DNA from: Trichosporon coremiiforme
Taxonomy: Eukaryota; Basidiomycota; Tremellomycetes; Trichosporonales; Trichosporonaceae
Length of the DNA: 64,000 nucleotides
Direction: 5' to 3'
Assembly (NCBI GenBank): GCA_039545355.1
Contig: BCJJ01000007.1
Span: 868,001 to 932,000 of the forward strand
Shown in pieces: positions 45,200 through 59,039 of the stretch. Position 1 is the first letter of the stretch, and the number at the start of each line of letters is the position of its first letter. The notes below the pieces were generated by a model. It searched no databases. It was not told the origin of the DNA and was given only the letters and a program-made list of their open reading frames with translations. Position numbers and translations under genes: made by a program.

Positions 45200-46569
45200 T
45201 CAATCGTCATCAGACAACAGTTCCGCGAGTTCGCGCTCTTCTTCCTCAGTCAGCGCTACACCGTCGCCTTGCGGAGCGGACTCGTAATCGAGCTTTGGAG
45301 GGCGGAGTAGTTCTGTGGTCATCAGCTTCGGCTGCGATGCTCCCCTACCCTGTACAGTCCATCTTCTCAACGTGCCGTCGAGGCCTGCGGTAACGACGTA
45401 AGGGATGCTCTTCCCGTGTTCAGACTTGGACCACGGGACGATCGCGGTCACCTCACCGCAGTGGCCAGAAACGACACTGATAGGCTCATTCTTCGTGGCA
45501 TGAAGATCCGTCGCGTCCCAAACGCGGATTTCTTCGTCTTCCGCGCCCGTCAGGATGTAAGGAAGCCCAAAGGGTTGAGGGAGTATCGATTTGACGTAGC
45601 TGGGGTGCTTGAGCACAACCAGGGAGTCTCCGTGGAAGCGAGCCGTTTTGTCCATGGACACTGTGAAGAGTTAGCACCGCTCTCGTCTGGGCGGGTTCTT
45701 ACCGCTCCAGAGGCCGTCCTCCGTTGGGTACAGCTGGCCGACACTGGTTTCGTGGGTGGTCAGGTCTTCAACAAACTTCATAGGCGCCTGTGCATCCCCG
45801 ACAGCCTGATGAGCGATGGTTAGCCCTGATGTGTGTGCTTATTGTGGCTGCGTACCTTGCTCAGATTCCAACGTTTGATGACACCCAACGAGTCAGAAGT
45901 CCAAACAATGATGTTGTCCTGCGTGCCGGCCTCCGGAATAAAGTAAGCCGCAGAGTCTACAGGCCGGGTGTGCTCCTTGATAGTTTGAAGAGTCACAGGC
46001 TCCTTGTCCTTTGTCAGGGCGGAGAGATCCCAGAGTCGACATGACTTGTCTGACGACGTCGAAAGAAGCGTCGGCGGGGAGGTAGGGAGAACAGTTACGC
46101 TCTTGACGAAGTCCTGGTGACCGTGAAGAGTGAACCGACACTCCCCAGTCTGGGGGATGAGCTTGAAACTCTCCGTTGTCCTACCGTTGCGTTCCAAATC
46201 TTGATGGTCTTATCCCATGAAGATGTGATGAGCGCCAACCAAGGCGTCTCTCCGCCGACACTGAAGAGTTGCACACAAGTTACTGGCCCCTTATGTCCCT
46301 TATAGAGCATAGAAGTCTTGCCAGTCTGACGCGTCAGCAGAAGCCCCCTACTGCTCATTCTCTCTCACCCCCAAGTTTATCTTCCGTGCCTGCCAGCCCG
46401 ACTCTGCTGTCCACGCAAGTTGGTCCTCAATTAGGAGATCTAACACCTTGCTCGACACCTTGATGGGATTTCCGACTTTTTCCGCAGCCTTGACTTTTCG
46501 CTCTCGCTTCTCAGCATTGCTGAGCTCCGAACTCGTCTGAAACAGGTAGTCTGGGTCGTTCGTCTGCAT
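45200..46569 (-). CDS. WD40-repeat protein of unknown role
   Basis: Five exons (46569-46369, 46325-46185, 46149-45856, 45805-45703, 45660-45200) give 399 residues. After about 60 N-terminal residues come WD40 blades: GHKGPVTCVQLF ... WDKTIKIW, GHQDFVKSV ... SSDKSCRLWD, a blade ending SLGVIKRWN, SMDKTARFH, GAEDEEIRVWD and GLDGTLRRWTV, giving a six- or seven-bladed propeller. The C-terminus ends in an acidic tail (EEEERELAELLSDDD). I cannot assign it to a named complex. Another ATG, 87 bp upstream in frame, is possible but less likely. Introns are 43, 35, 50 and 42 nt. Confidence 0.82.
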
Positions 46570-46804
46570 GGTGGGCGTCAAGTGGAGAGATGGAAGACCA
46601 TAACATCCCGATTGTCTGGTGCGACGCGCATTGACCACAGCTTCGAGCACCTCCACTTCTAATTATCCGAAGCATATCCGGACAACGGCGAGGTTTACAA
46701 AACTTCAACTTCAACAGGACAGTTAAAAGGATTCGAACCCAGGGCCATCTCCACGAAGCCGATGATCCGCCAAGAATCCTGGGGAGTGCTGGGCAAAACG
46801 CGTA

Positions 46805-46998
46805 CAAGCGTGGGAAACCATGATTCTGCAGGCATCGACCTCCGTCCTCGCTTTTAAGCAGTCCTGCTCCTACCAGGGGAAAGCTTGATTCCGACGGAGG
46901 CGACCTCTGGCCACAATTCCAAGCCTTTGGGTTTCAAGCGTGGGAATTCTTGATTCGGGGGTGGCGGCCCCGACCTCGAGTTCATGCATGTTGTGTTT
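46805..46998. repeat. Three degenerate ~65-bp tandem units
   Basis: TGATTC followed within about 10-20 bp by CGACCTC recurs at 46821, 46887 and 46951 (spacing 66 and 64 bp). Copies 1 and 3 also share AAGCGTGGGAA just before it. Confidence 0.5.
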
Positions 46999-49482
46999 CG
47001 ACCGTGGAGATGTCCAACGTTAAGTACTCATCAGAACGTGAAAGCCATGTCACAGTCTCGTTCAGCTCTGGGGAACCTTGGGGATGGTCTGGCTCCCACC
47101 CTAACAGTTCTGTTTCGAATATGGGACACCTTTACCTTCCGACGACGTTCTCCGACTTAGGAAGTTGCCATGCGGGCTCGGGAACTGCGACACCGATATC
47201 ATCTCAGCCACATTGCATATGGGGTCCCGATAGCAGGAGGCAGGTAGCTTCTGGCTCCAATTTCCCATCAATTTGTTGGCATCCCACTGAGATTACCAAT
47301 GACGTGCACGACAACCAACGCAGGACGGTTTACAGCTGGCAATGACATTTTTCAACCCCCTTCCATTAACCAACATGCTGCTTCTTGCCTAGCTCCCGGA
47401 CTTAGTCAGACACATGCCCGTTCATGGTCCTCGCGTGCCCCGGGCACCACCCAGCCCCGTTTTGCTCTGGTGTATCATCATAAATAGGTAGGTCAATCTG
47501 GAAGGACTGGACACAAAATTCTGACGACCAGTACATCTCAGTGTGGCCATTCAATTCCGCAAGTAGGGACAGCTATCACGGCATTAGTGGGGTTTGGATA
47601 ATTGCGAGGTTCTAACGCCGACTACGCACCGTAGTAGGCACGTACTACCTCGTAATTTTCAACTGTGTGTTCATCGACATGGGGCAGAACATAATGTACG
47701 GACATTCGATAATCCAGTCCTCCAAAATCGTCGCTTGATGTTTCGTGACAGGGAGTGGGGCTAGTCCTTCTGGCCATCTGATACACTCTCCCCTGGGCCG
47801 GACTTACAAGCGGGACTTGTATCCTATCGCACAGCGCCCTGGTCAGCTCCCCGCGGCACTGTGAACTGGCTGACAGCTGCACCAGTAACGGCAAATGAAG
47901 CTCGAGCAGCATTCGAGGAAGTGCTCGTTCAGCGAACCTCACGCAGGAATTCTGTTGCTTGCATCAGCCAACTGACAGGCTTTGCATAACTTTAAAGACC
48001 TGTCGTCCACATGTACTGTTGCGCGCTGAGTCATTCAGCGCATGAAAACGATAGCTACCGATTGATAGGAGCCGAAACTGTGTGTGAAAACTTTTAAAGG
48101 AACACCTGCATTTCGCTGCCTTTACCCGTTCAGAACCCCATCGAAGCTGTCCACCCCTTAATACGAGCGCGGAGCCGACAGCTACCGCAAAACCTAGCTT
48201 CTCGTTTAAAAGTTCCCTCTAGAGACCCTCCCCTGATCGTCTTTGTTGCGACACACGAGGAGGAATAACCTTTGTCAGCACAGGCATAGACAGATGCATC
48301 CCGCCAAATATGGCCGAGACATGCGAGTGGATGTAACTTGAGCATTTGGCCCACTCTGGGAAGCAGACGTGGAGGACCGCAACGGGCTAATGAAGTCGAA
48401 AAGCGGCAACGGCGACTCACGTTAGGGAACCCGCCTGTCCTGAGCAGTTGTGGACTTGGAGGGTTCCGAGCCACCCTGTCAGGCACTTGACTGAATCTCT
48501 AGCATGGGTGAAGGCTCAATCTGTTTGTGGAGAGCCGGTCATGCTGGATTGACGCAGGTGTGCAGGTGATTTTGAGATTTGGTGGCGCCTCACGTTGATG
48601 GAACGCGTCTATACTTGAATGATGAGGAGCCACAAAGGAAGACAGGGAGGGTCAGTTTACATTGAGTGTTGCAGCCGAGGATCCACGTGGTAAACTAGAG
48701 CAACCACTGCCAAGACTCCCAACATTCAGTGGGTCCTGTTGCTGAGGTCTCGAAACTTACCTCATTGATCGACCGTCATGCGAAGCCGTCGTCGGGCGCT
48801 GGTGTCAGGTGCACTGGCACACTCCATAGCTGATAACACATAGGGCACTCTCAGGAAACGGGCAAACTGCACATTTTGCGTCGTGTCATGCAGACGGTGG
48901 GGTGTCAAGGGTTGCAGCAGATGTCTCCCCGAGCTTCTGCATTGGAATCCGGCAAGGGACAGCCACAAAGAGACTGCACGAGGTGTTGCAAAGTTCATGT
49001 CTTACGCGCGTCGATGGCAGGGGTGCACGTCTCACAGTTCTTTCGGCTGTGAGGACATCTATGCGGGGGATCATCGACCGCACTGGCCCTCGGAGGGCTT
49101 TGCTAGTTTCATTTTTTCCCACGGTTGATGCGGCGGATTTGGTGTCATGGAATTTGCTTATGTAAACAGGCTTTTCTTTTGGATTTACGTAATACCACGT
49201 GTTTTTGCAGCAGCAGTCCCCACGTGCTTCACATCCATTCTGCATCGTACACCCGTGGAAAACCAATAACGCTCCCAGAGATACCCTCCCGTGGAAGAGG
49301 GGGGCGGCGGAAGCTGGTGGGCCAATTTTGCACTGAGAGGACATCACTCGTGGGAAACCTCGCAGGCTTCTGAGGGGAGCCAGCCCGTGGGGAACCTCAC
49401 GGCTCACCTTGTCAGAATGTATAACTGATTTGCTGCCTGGTTGATCAAGCTCCCCCGCACATTGACAGAGAGGTCAGCCAAA

Positions 49483-49510
49483 GGCGTTGACAATTGGCGT
49501 TGACAATTGG
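49483..49510. repeat. 13-bp direct tandem repeat
   Basis: GGCGTTGACAATT occurs twice head to tail (49483-49495, 49496-49508), followed by GG. It is too short to indicate a mobile element. Confidence 0.85.
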
Positions 49511-49579
49511 CTCACTCAGTTTAGGAGGCACATACTGCAAGGAGCTATGAAGAACGCCAGTTGGACACCTACAAAATGC

Positions 49580-50639
49580 CTATTCCGCCCCGAGGCGCTG
49601 CCCCGAACCCCAACGATGGCGGACAGAAGTTCCGCCCACAGGGTTGGGCCGAAGCTGTGTGTTGCCGACGACACGGGTTGCTCCGGTAACCGTCCGAGTC
49701 TGTGCGGGCTGCTGAGCGTATCGATCGAAATGTGACTGGAACCACCTGGGCATGGCCAGGCGGTTGGGGCGACGCAGGTGAACGGGGGCTTTCGTAGGCA
49801 GATAGATTGAGATGAACCACCTGCGGACGTTAGATACACTAATCTCACACCCGACGCGCACCAGAGATGCCCTGCTATGACGCCGATGATAGAAGGCATC
49901 GCTCCTTGAACCGACGAGGTTTGCACGACATCTAGGCCAATCAAGACCAGGGGATAAACTTGTAGTCAGCACAGGTCAGCCAGCAATTCACCTCTCGCGG
50001 GCACGTTGACGAGCCCGAACAGAGTGACCTTGGAGGTCGAGTTGTCTCGGGCCCACAGATAAATCAGAGCGCCCAATAATGATTTGAACAGAATGGCAGC
50101 CCCGACGCTGAGCGCATTTATTCCCTGTCGTCAGCCACACATGGACTCCTGCTCAAACCCACAAGTATTAGCACCGCCAGCATGAGAACGCTCCAGGCAT
50201 ATGCTGCAGAACCGCCGAAAAGGCTTCAATCAGTATCACCACTCAGGTCTCTATAAGTCTTACCTGTTAGACTCCAAGGCAGACGACATCTGGTAGAGGC
50301 AGAATATGTTGAAGATCAGCTGCAGGTTACTACCCCCGTAGAAGAAAGCAGTGAACGGTCGCCATATCTGGCGCGTCAGTCGCCCTGTATTTGGACATTC
50401 CGTTGGGAGTTGGCTTGCTCACTTCCAGTCTTGCCACAGTACGAGACCAATCGAGCGTGATCTGTCGTTAGGCCGAACCAGCGGAGGGTGGGTACAACGT
50501 ACGCTTGATCCCCGGATCAGCGACACCAGACACGACCTGCAGGGTCAGCGGTCGAGCATTGACGCACTCACAAGGAGACTACGACCGTCGAAATGACAAG
50601 AAAACGTGTCACGGGTGGGATCTTTGCAAGCTCTTCCAT
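49580..50639 (-). CDS. Derlin family ER protein with SHP box
   Basis: Eight exons (50639-50572, 50536-50503, 50461-50423, 50367-50264, 50223-50163, 50124-49992, 49958-49862, 49820-49580) give 258 residues. It starts MEELAKIPPVTRFLV and continues with IWRPFTAFFYGGSNLQLIFN, a typical rhomboid-pseudoprotease Derlin opening; about six membrane spans follow. The last residues, RHRWGSGQRLGAE, match the SHP box by which Derlin-1 and Dfm1 bind p97/Cdc48. Derlins help move misfolded proteins out of the ER membrane for degradation. Single frames are too short to reveal the gene: it appears only after removing seven introns of 33-55 nt. It is divergent from the Nudix gene (175 bp between starts), with CDC48 just beyond. 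Confidence 0.92.
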
Positions 50640-50814
50640 GATGATGTGGATGGACAATGTTGACATCAACCAGCTCTCTGACCTCGATGTGTGACCCTTG
50701 ATGATGCGTCAGCTCGCGGGGTCCCCACATGACGTCGTGCGGCCGAATTCTGGCGCGTATCGAAACATACATCCTCGGTATGCGAGTTCATGACACTCTC
50801 TACCGGCTGTTTGC

Positions 50815-51629
50815 ATGTCGCGCCTCAAGATATCAGATCCAGCGAAAGAGTTGACTTACTTCCGAGAACCTTTGGAAGGCTGGCTGCGTCTGGATAACTG
50901 CGATGACGGTCACTTCCCTCTAGTGTTCATTCTCGCACCTCCAGAAGCGCCATCCCAGGTCTTGTTGGGGCGGAAGAAGAGGGGTTTCGGAAGGGACAGG
51001 TATGTGCTGCTCATGGAATCCTCACCTGAGACAAACAGTCTCGCGTTTTTTTCGCCCCAAAATATATGAGCTGCCAAGCCAAACAGTCTATCTGACTATC
51101 AGGATCAATGGCTTCGGAGGCAAGCTGGAACCAGGAGAAACCCTTTCTCAATGCGCCGTGCGCGAGGTCACGGTGAGTATTGCGCGGCCAGTGGTTACTG
51201 ACAGTGGCAGGAGGAGTGTGGACTCGCGGTCAATGAAGAAGCCTTGGAGAAAGGCGGAGAGATAGTGATTGTTAGACAGACGGCAACCTCGCCCGTTGTT
51301 GCTCATATTCACTTGTACGTCGTTCGTCAGTGGGCAGGGCAGGTAGCTGAGTGAGTGGGCCAAATGATAGGATACTGAGTACTTCAGAACAGACGAGATG
51401 GTTCCCGCATGGTACAACCTCGCTATGCTTCCCTGGTCAGAAATGGTGAGGGCCGTCCAAGCGCGAACCCCAAGCTCACACAGAGTGGCCAGAGGCTCGA
51501 ATGTATCTGCCTGCTCTACTCGAGCCCCATGCGCCCCGATTCATAACAGGGAGGGTTGATTACCGTGACCCGGAGTCGCCGTGCGGCTGGTGGTTCCAAA
51601 GGGGCTTGACACGAGATGCCTTCTTGTAA
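50815..51629 (+). CDS. Nudix hydrolase, MTH1-like
   Basis: Five exons (50815-50999, 51103-51172, 51211-51350, 51388-51445, 51486-51629) give 198 residues. The Nudix box is complete, formed across exons 2 and 3: GGKLEPGETLSQ, then AVREVTEECGL, fitting Gx5Ex7REx2EExGL. The preceding LLGRKKRGFGRD-R-INGFGG resembles MTH1-type 8-oxo-dGTP diphosphatases that clean the nucleotide pool. The first intron is 103 nt; the rest are 37-40 nt. The last acceptor is the second AG of CACAGAG, which is the one that keeps the frame. It converges on CDC48, 87 bp between stops. Confidence 0.88.
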
Positions 51630-51716
51630 GGGAGACTTCAATATTCATGTACTTTCTACGGAGCGCTTCTTCTCATTCACGTGGCGGTAGCTATGCAAAC
51701 AGACTGATCACTAAAC

Positions 51717-54598
<2,882 letters not shown>

Positions 54599-55046
54599 GT
54601 TCGATTCTTCAATCCTTGAGGAAGTGAAATGAAGAAAGGAAGTGGTTGGAAGACAGATACGATGAAGCTGTCCCTCCTTGATTAGCGACAGTGGGAGCTG
54701 AACGACGATGACGATGCGGATGATTCATCGCGCATATCTGGGGGGCTGCTTTAAAAGATGTATGGATTCCGCGCGGCGTACCTACTGGAATCATTTGGTT
54801 TGCTTTCAGGAAAGATTAGTGATCTCTTTAAGCTTGCCTATTTGCCTTCTTTTTACGTAACGCGACTGAAGACGCGTTTGGTTTGGTTTGCCACCTCGCG
54901 AGCGTGCAGCGCGTCGACGACCTTTTGAGGGGCTCAACGGCACGCACCCTCTCTTACCCACAATTCACTCTTGCTTTGCCTTTCCATCCTCCAGCGAAAC
55001 CCCGTTAGCCGACCTGCGGGGTCGCAGCTCGATGCGACCGTAGACA
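54599..55046. promoter_or_regulatory. Bidirectional promoter, CDC48 / LRR gene
   Basis: A 448-bp gap between divergent genes. It contains a perfect proteasome-associated control element match (listed separately) and a C/T-rich segment before the LRR start (54950-55000). Confidence 0.6.
54887..54895 (-). promoter_or_regulatory. PACE-like element GGTGGCAAA upstream of CDC48
   Basis: TTTGCCACC on the + strand is the exact complement of GGTGGCAAA, the site bound by Rpn4 in ascomycete yeasts at proteasome genes and CDC48. It lies 289 bp before the CDC48 start and in its orientation. Whether basidiomycetes use it is uncertain. Confidence 0.45.
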
Positions 55047-56764
55047 ATGGTCGTCGATCCCTTCTCGGCGGCCTCCAAGCCCATGCCCGACTGGGAGTCC
55101 ATGCCCTCGCGACCGTTACCATTCGCAGCTACACTTGAGGCTCTGGACCTGAACAGGCCCGAATCTGCCACCCAACACCTTCCTAAGCCAGTGCGCCGTG
55201 AAAAGGACGGTATACCGGCTACTTTTCCTACCCCAGTTTACAGCCATGACCGTTCCCCACGCCCGTCAGTGTCAGGCGGAACCAATAGACGTCTGTCGTA
55301 TGGGTCGGCCGAGCAAGAGATCGGGAGTGACGAGTGGATGCAGAGAAAGGTTGGCGAGTGTGTGGACCGCGCCAGGTGTGAGCTGGATATTTCGTAAGTC
55401 GCCTCCGATGACATATCTGACCTTCAGAGGCTGCGGCTTAACGGTCCTGTCTACTAAGATTGCCGATCTGCGTGATCTCGTGACACTGCAGCAGCAGTCG
55501 CCAACAGGCTCGCCGCGGCAGCTCCGCTCTTTACCCTATGGGTCGGCCTCATCTCCACCCCTCTCTCCCGTGGTGCATCGCCTCCGAGAGCGGCCGTTTG
55601 CTCGAACGCAGTCTGCTCCTGCTGCTGCGAACCTGTTCGCGGGGCAGGGTCGCCGAAGCCTGTTACAAGCAAGAGGCTTGCTACCCCCACCGGTCCTTGA
55701 GGAACGGGGAGCAGTGTCTGACCGTATAATCAGTGGCTCGCGCACGTTCTCTCGTAGCCGTACTGGTGCAGTCACACTGGGGGAGAAGGTGGAGGGCTCA
55801 CGGCCCAACCTCGCGGTCTATCTCGCTCGCAATATGTTGACCAGGTAGGGTCTCGGTGCAGATTCCCATGCTAACTGTCAGCCTGCCCAGCGCCCTCTTC
55901 GAAATACGAAACATAACGGTGCTAAGTCTACGTAAAAATGAGGCTCACATGGGACGCTGACTCTGCAGGAAATAATAGGCTGGAGAGCTTGCCAGCGGCC
56001 ATAGGTGCGCTTGTGCACTTGAAGGAGCTGAACATCAGCAACAACAACATCGTGAGCGCAGTCTCGTTGTGCCGGTATGCTCATCAGGCTAGAGCTATCT
56101 CCCGGCAATCATCACGGAACTTGGCCTGGAACAATTTGCAGCGCATCCCAACAAGTGGATAACACCCCCGGCGGCGAAGGCTGACGGCTCTTCACGTGTC
56201 CTATCCTCCAAGCTCTCCTATGAACAGGGCACTGTTCCGCGTTTAACATCTCTCTGCTTATCAGCGCTCCTCTCCCCTCGTCCCCCAACGGGAAGCCCCC
56301 CTTTCCTTGATTTCGACTGGGACAACTGGCGGCGAGGGCGTTCACACCCTCTACTCGATGTCGAGACCCTGGCCGAGCTGATACCGCCATCACTGCGTGA
56401 TAAGGGTCTGAACCGAATTCTGCAAGCGGTCCGCAGTGCGTGCACGTCGGTCACGAAAGGGAGGACCAGGGCAGACTTCTTCCCTCGTTCGAACGATGTG
56501 CTCCCGCCCGACAACGCCTCGGACAACCCATACTATCGCCCATGCCCGTCACCGAGACACCTGGAGTGGCAGCAGGATGAGGAGGATGACGTACGAGTGA
56601 CCCGCAGAATCTTTTTAGACGCCGCAGAGGAGCGTTTAGAATGGGTGACGATAGCGGGGGTTCCGAATTTACCTATCCAATGGCTTGGCTGTTCACCAGG
56701 CTGTCTGGACTTTCTGGAGGAAGACGAGGGCGAGGATGAATGGTTAGAGCACTTCGGGGAATAA
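55047..56764 (+). CDS. Leucine-rich-repeat protein of unknown role
   Basis: Five exons (55047-55393, 55428-55844, 55882-55931, 55969-56051, 56093-56764) give 522 residues. The N-terminus is low complexity up to EWMQRKVGECVDRARCELDIS. LRR-type strands follow: GCGLTVLSTKIADLRDLVTL, then LPSALFEIRNITVLSLRNNRL and LPAAIGALVHLKELNISNNNI, with LPAIITELGLEQFAAHPNKW as the closing unit. The first repeat is separated from the others by about 120 Ser/Arg-rich residues. The C-terminus has Cys-Ser-Pro-Gly-Cys and an acidic end. This layout occurs in poorly characterised fungal LRR proteins; I cannot name a function. Introns are 34-41 nt. Confidence 0.8.
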
Positions 56765-56976
56765 CTTGTAACCGCGCCACAAATGCATCTTCCATCAATT
56801 CAAGATCCGAGGCGGCGTGTGCTTATCGGATGTCACCGACTCGGCACTCGGCCGAGCCTCCATATTCGGATTTCGCCTGGTGGAGTCTGTGTCGTCTGAA
56901 TGTCCACCTTCATAAACCCACACACCGCGTTCAGCTCAACACCTATGCACTACCAAGGTCTCAGACGCCTTTCGTC

Positions 56977-58890
56977 ATGACAGCTGGAGGGTCTGCTGGG
57001 CAGATCATCTACAAGGGTAGGTGGTTATCGATTCGACCTTACAGCTCATCTCCGCGTAGCACTCGTGCCAACGCTGAATATGGCCCTTTGCATTCTGACC
57101 GGGTTCACGGTGTCCAAGACGGGGGTCTTACCTCCAGGTAGCACCAAGGGTATCAGCATCATCACAATGGTACGCGCCCCTTCTGATTAACCACTGACGG
57201 CAGAACGTCGCTCTCCCTTGTCTGATATTCAGCTCCATGGTTTCTGCCTTTACTCCAGATAACATTTCGGCGTTTGGCCCTCTGGCCATGATGGCAGTGA
57301 TCTACCAATTGCTAGGCTTACTTGGGGGCTTGGTGGTTCGAGAACTCTTCTTCGTCCCTCGTGATTTCCGATGGGGAGTCCTTGTTCTCGGAATCATCTC
57401 GAACTGGGGTGAGTGCAAGCTTACAGTCTCAGATTCGGATTCCTGACATTAGGAAATCTGCCCACCGCGGTGGTGCAAACGATGGCCAAGGAACCACCAT
57501 TCAATCCTGCGACGGACGTGGATTTGGGAGTTGCCTACATTGCGTGAGCGAGCATGCCCTCGTGCGTTGCTGATGAGCCAGAGTTTTCATGCTCATAATG
57601 AACATATGTTTCTGGACATTAGGCGTCCACAAAGTGAGCCAGCCTCGCCTGCCTGATTACTTGCTGACAGTCAGCTTTGCGGTTGGGACTTTGAAGAGAG
57701 GCATATCATCGGCGATCCTCCGCCACTCAGAGACCGTTGGAAGGCTAGGCTGCTCACGTTGAAGACGTCCACGGAGAGGCTCAAGAACCTTGTGAACCCT
57801 GTGAGGAACGGTTCTCCAGCAAGCGATCTTCGTGGCGTTGGGTGTCATCCCGTCGACGAGGAGTGGCATACGGCCACCGAAGACAGAGATTCATGGCTAC
57901 ACTTGACACCTCGTAAGAGCGAAGAGTCATCGGATCTTAGGAAACGATCACTTGTGCTACCGGTCCAACCTGCCCCGTGTCACTCAATATCTCGGTGTGC
58001 AGATGGCACGAGCGGCAATGCTTCTGACGTCTCGCGTGATGCTCAGGACAGCATGCCTCAACAGCACAGGTATGCGCGACGCTTTCACCACATGTGTCTC
58101 CGTTTGCTGCATGGCATTCCGATAGCCACGTGGGCCGTCGTATTGGGCATCATGTTTTCTCTCGTTCAACCTCTCAAAGCTCTCCTCACAGAGACATCGG
58201 GATGGACTGGGAGTCGCATGCCCAATGCGCCTGACGGCAATCCACCCCTGTCATTCATTTTGCAGACTACGACGTATCTCGGGGCTGTAACTGTTCCGAT
58301 GGCTCTCGTCGTCCTAGGCTCTAGCTTTGCGCGCTTGGAGGTTAGTGGTGCTTCTAGAGAAAGGCTGACCGCCTAGATCCCTACGCGTTGGAGAGATTTG
58401 CCGATCATGGCGATTGTATCCATGACCGTGCTCAAAAGTACGTGCGCGGACGCTCGGAGCCTAATGTCATTGCAGTGATTTTGATCCCCGTTTTCAGCGT
58501 GTAAGCGATGCCGCCGTCGCCGCTTTGCTGACATCAGGTTTGTTATTCAAGCCCTGCAGCGGAACACCCAGATGTTTCCTCCGGAACAGAAGAGTGAGAG
58601 CGATCATTAAACTTTACTGCTCACACCTCAGTCAGGACTTTCGTGGCAATTCTCCTTTCTGGAACTCCGGCTGCCGCTAACCAGCTTGTTGTGACGCAAC
58701 TCTATAATCCAGAAGGGACCGCCGATACTCTGGCCAGTTTCCTGTTTCTGCAATGTAAGCTGTGCGTTGTGGTCCGTGGCTCACCTTTTAAGATTTATGT
58801 ATGTTTGTGTTATCAACGTGAGTCCTGGCACGGGAACGCGCTGACCTCGCCAGCGGATTGGCGGCTATCGCATTGTATATTGTACAGTAG
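56977..58890 (+). CDS. Auxin-efflux-carrier (AEC) family membrane transporter
   Basis: Twelve exons: 56977-57016, 57060-57169, 57204-57408, 57453-57543, 57582-57633, 57675-58340, 58377-58437, 58476-58500, 58538-58593, 58632-58754, 58793-58817 and 58854-58890; 496 residues. Five membrane spans (LNMALCILTGFTV ..., NVALPCLIFSSMV, GISNWGN-like IISNWGNLPTAV) are followed by a hydrophilic loop of about 150 residues, then five more spans ending LSTGLAAIALYIVQ. This is the AEC/PIN-like fold seen in fungal Ecm3-type proteins; the substrate is unknown. Two exons are only 25 nt and neither can be skipped in frame. All introns are 34-44 nt. It converges on the bHLH gene, 149 bp between stops. Confidence 0.88.
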
Positions 58891-59039
58891 AGCATAAAGA
58901 GACGTTGCATATATCCACACTTTAATAGGTCTACAATTCGGGACAACGTGCTGGACGTGCAGTGTGACATGAGATTATACAAGTACCTGGTCAAAAAAGT
59001 GACCTACAACGAGACCTACAACGGGGCACAGAGTTGCAA

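Larger units (their letters stand above)
46570..49579. other. Gene-free region (3 kb)
   Basis: No exon chain was found here despite checking both strands for GT..CTGAC..AG patterns near family-like peptides. Three degenerate copies of a roughly 65-bp unit lie at 46805-46998, and a 13-bp direct repeat at 49483-49510. Parts near 47.5-48.2 kb look more AT-rich. It could be decayed sequence or a non-coding locus. Confidence 0.4.

Noticed and set aside
46720..46830. tRNA-like GGTTCGAATCC (minus strand)
   Set aside because: Box B matches, but the T stem (CTGGG against CCTTT) and the acceptor stem do not pair, so no cloverleaf forms.
51000..51102. 6-nt microexon (TCTCGC) inside the first Nudix intron
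   Set aside because: It would keep the frame, but the family spacing between GFG and NGFGG is met exactly without it.
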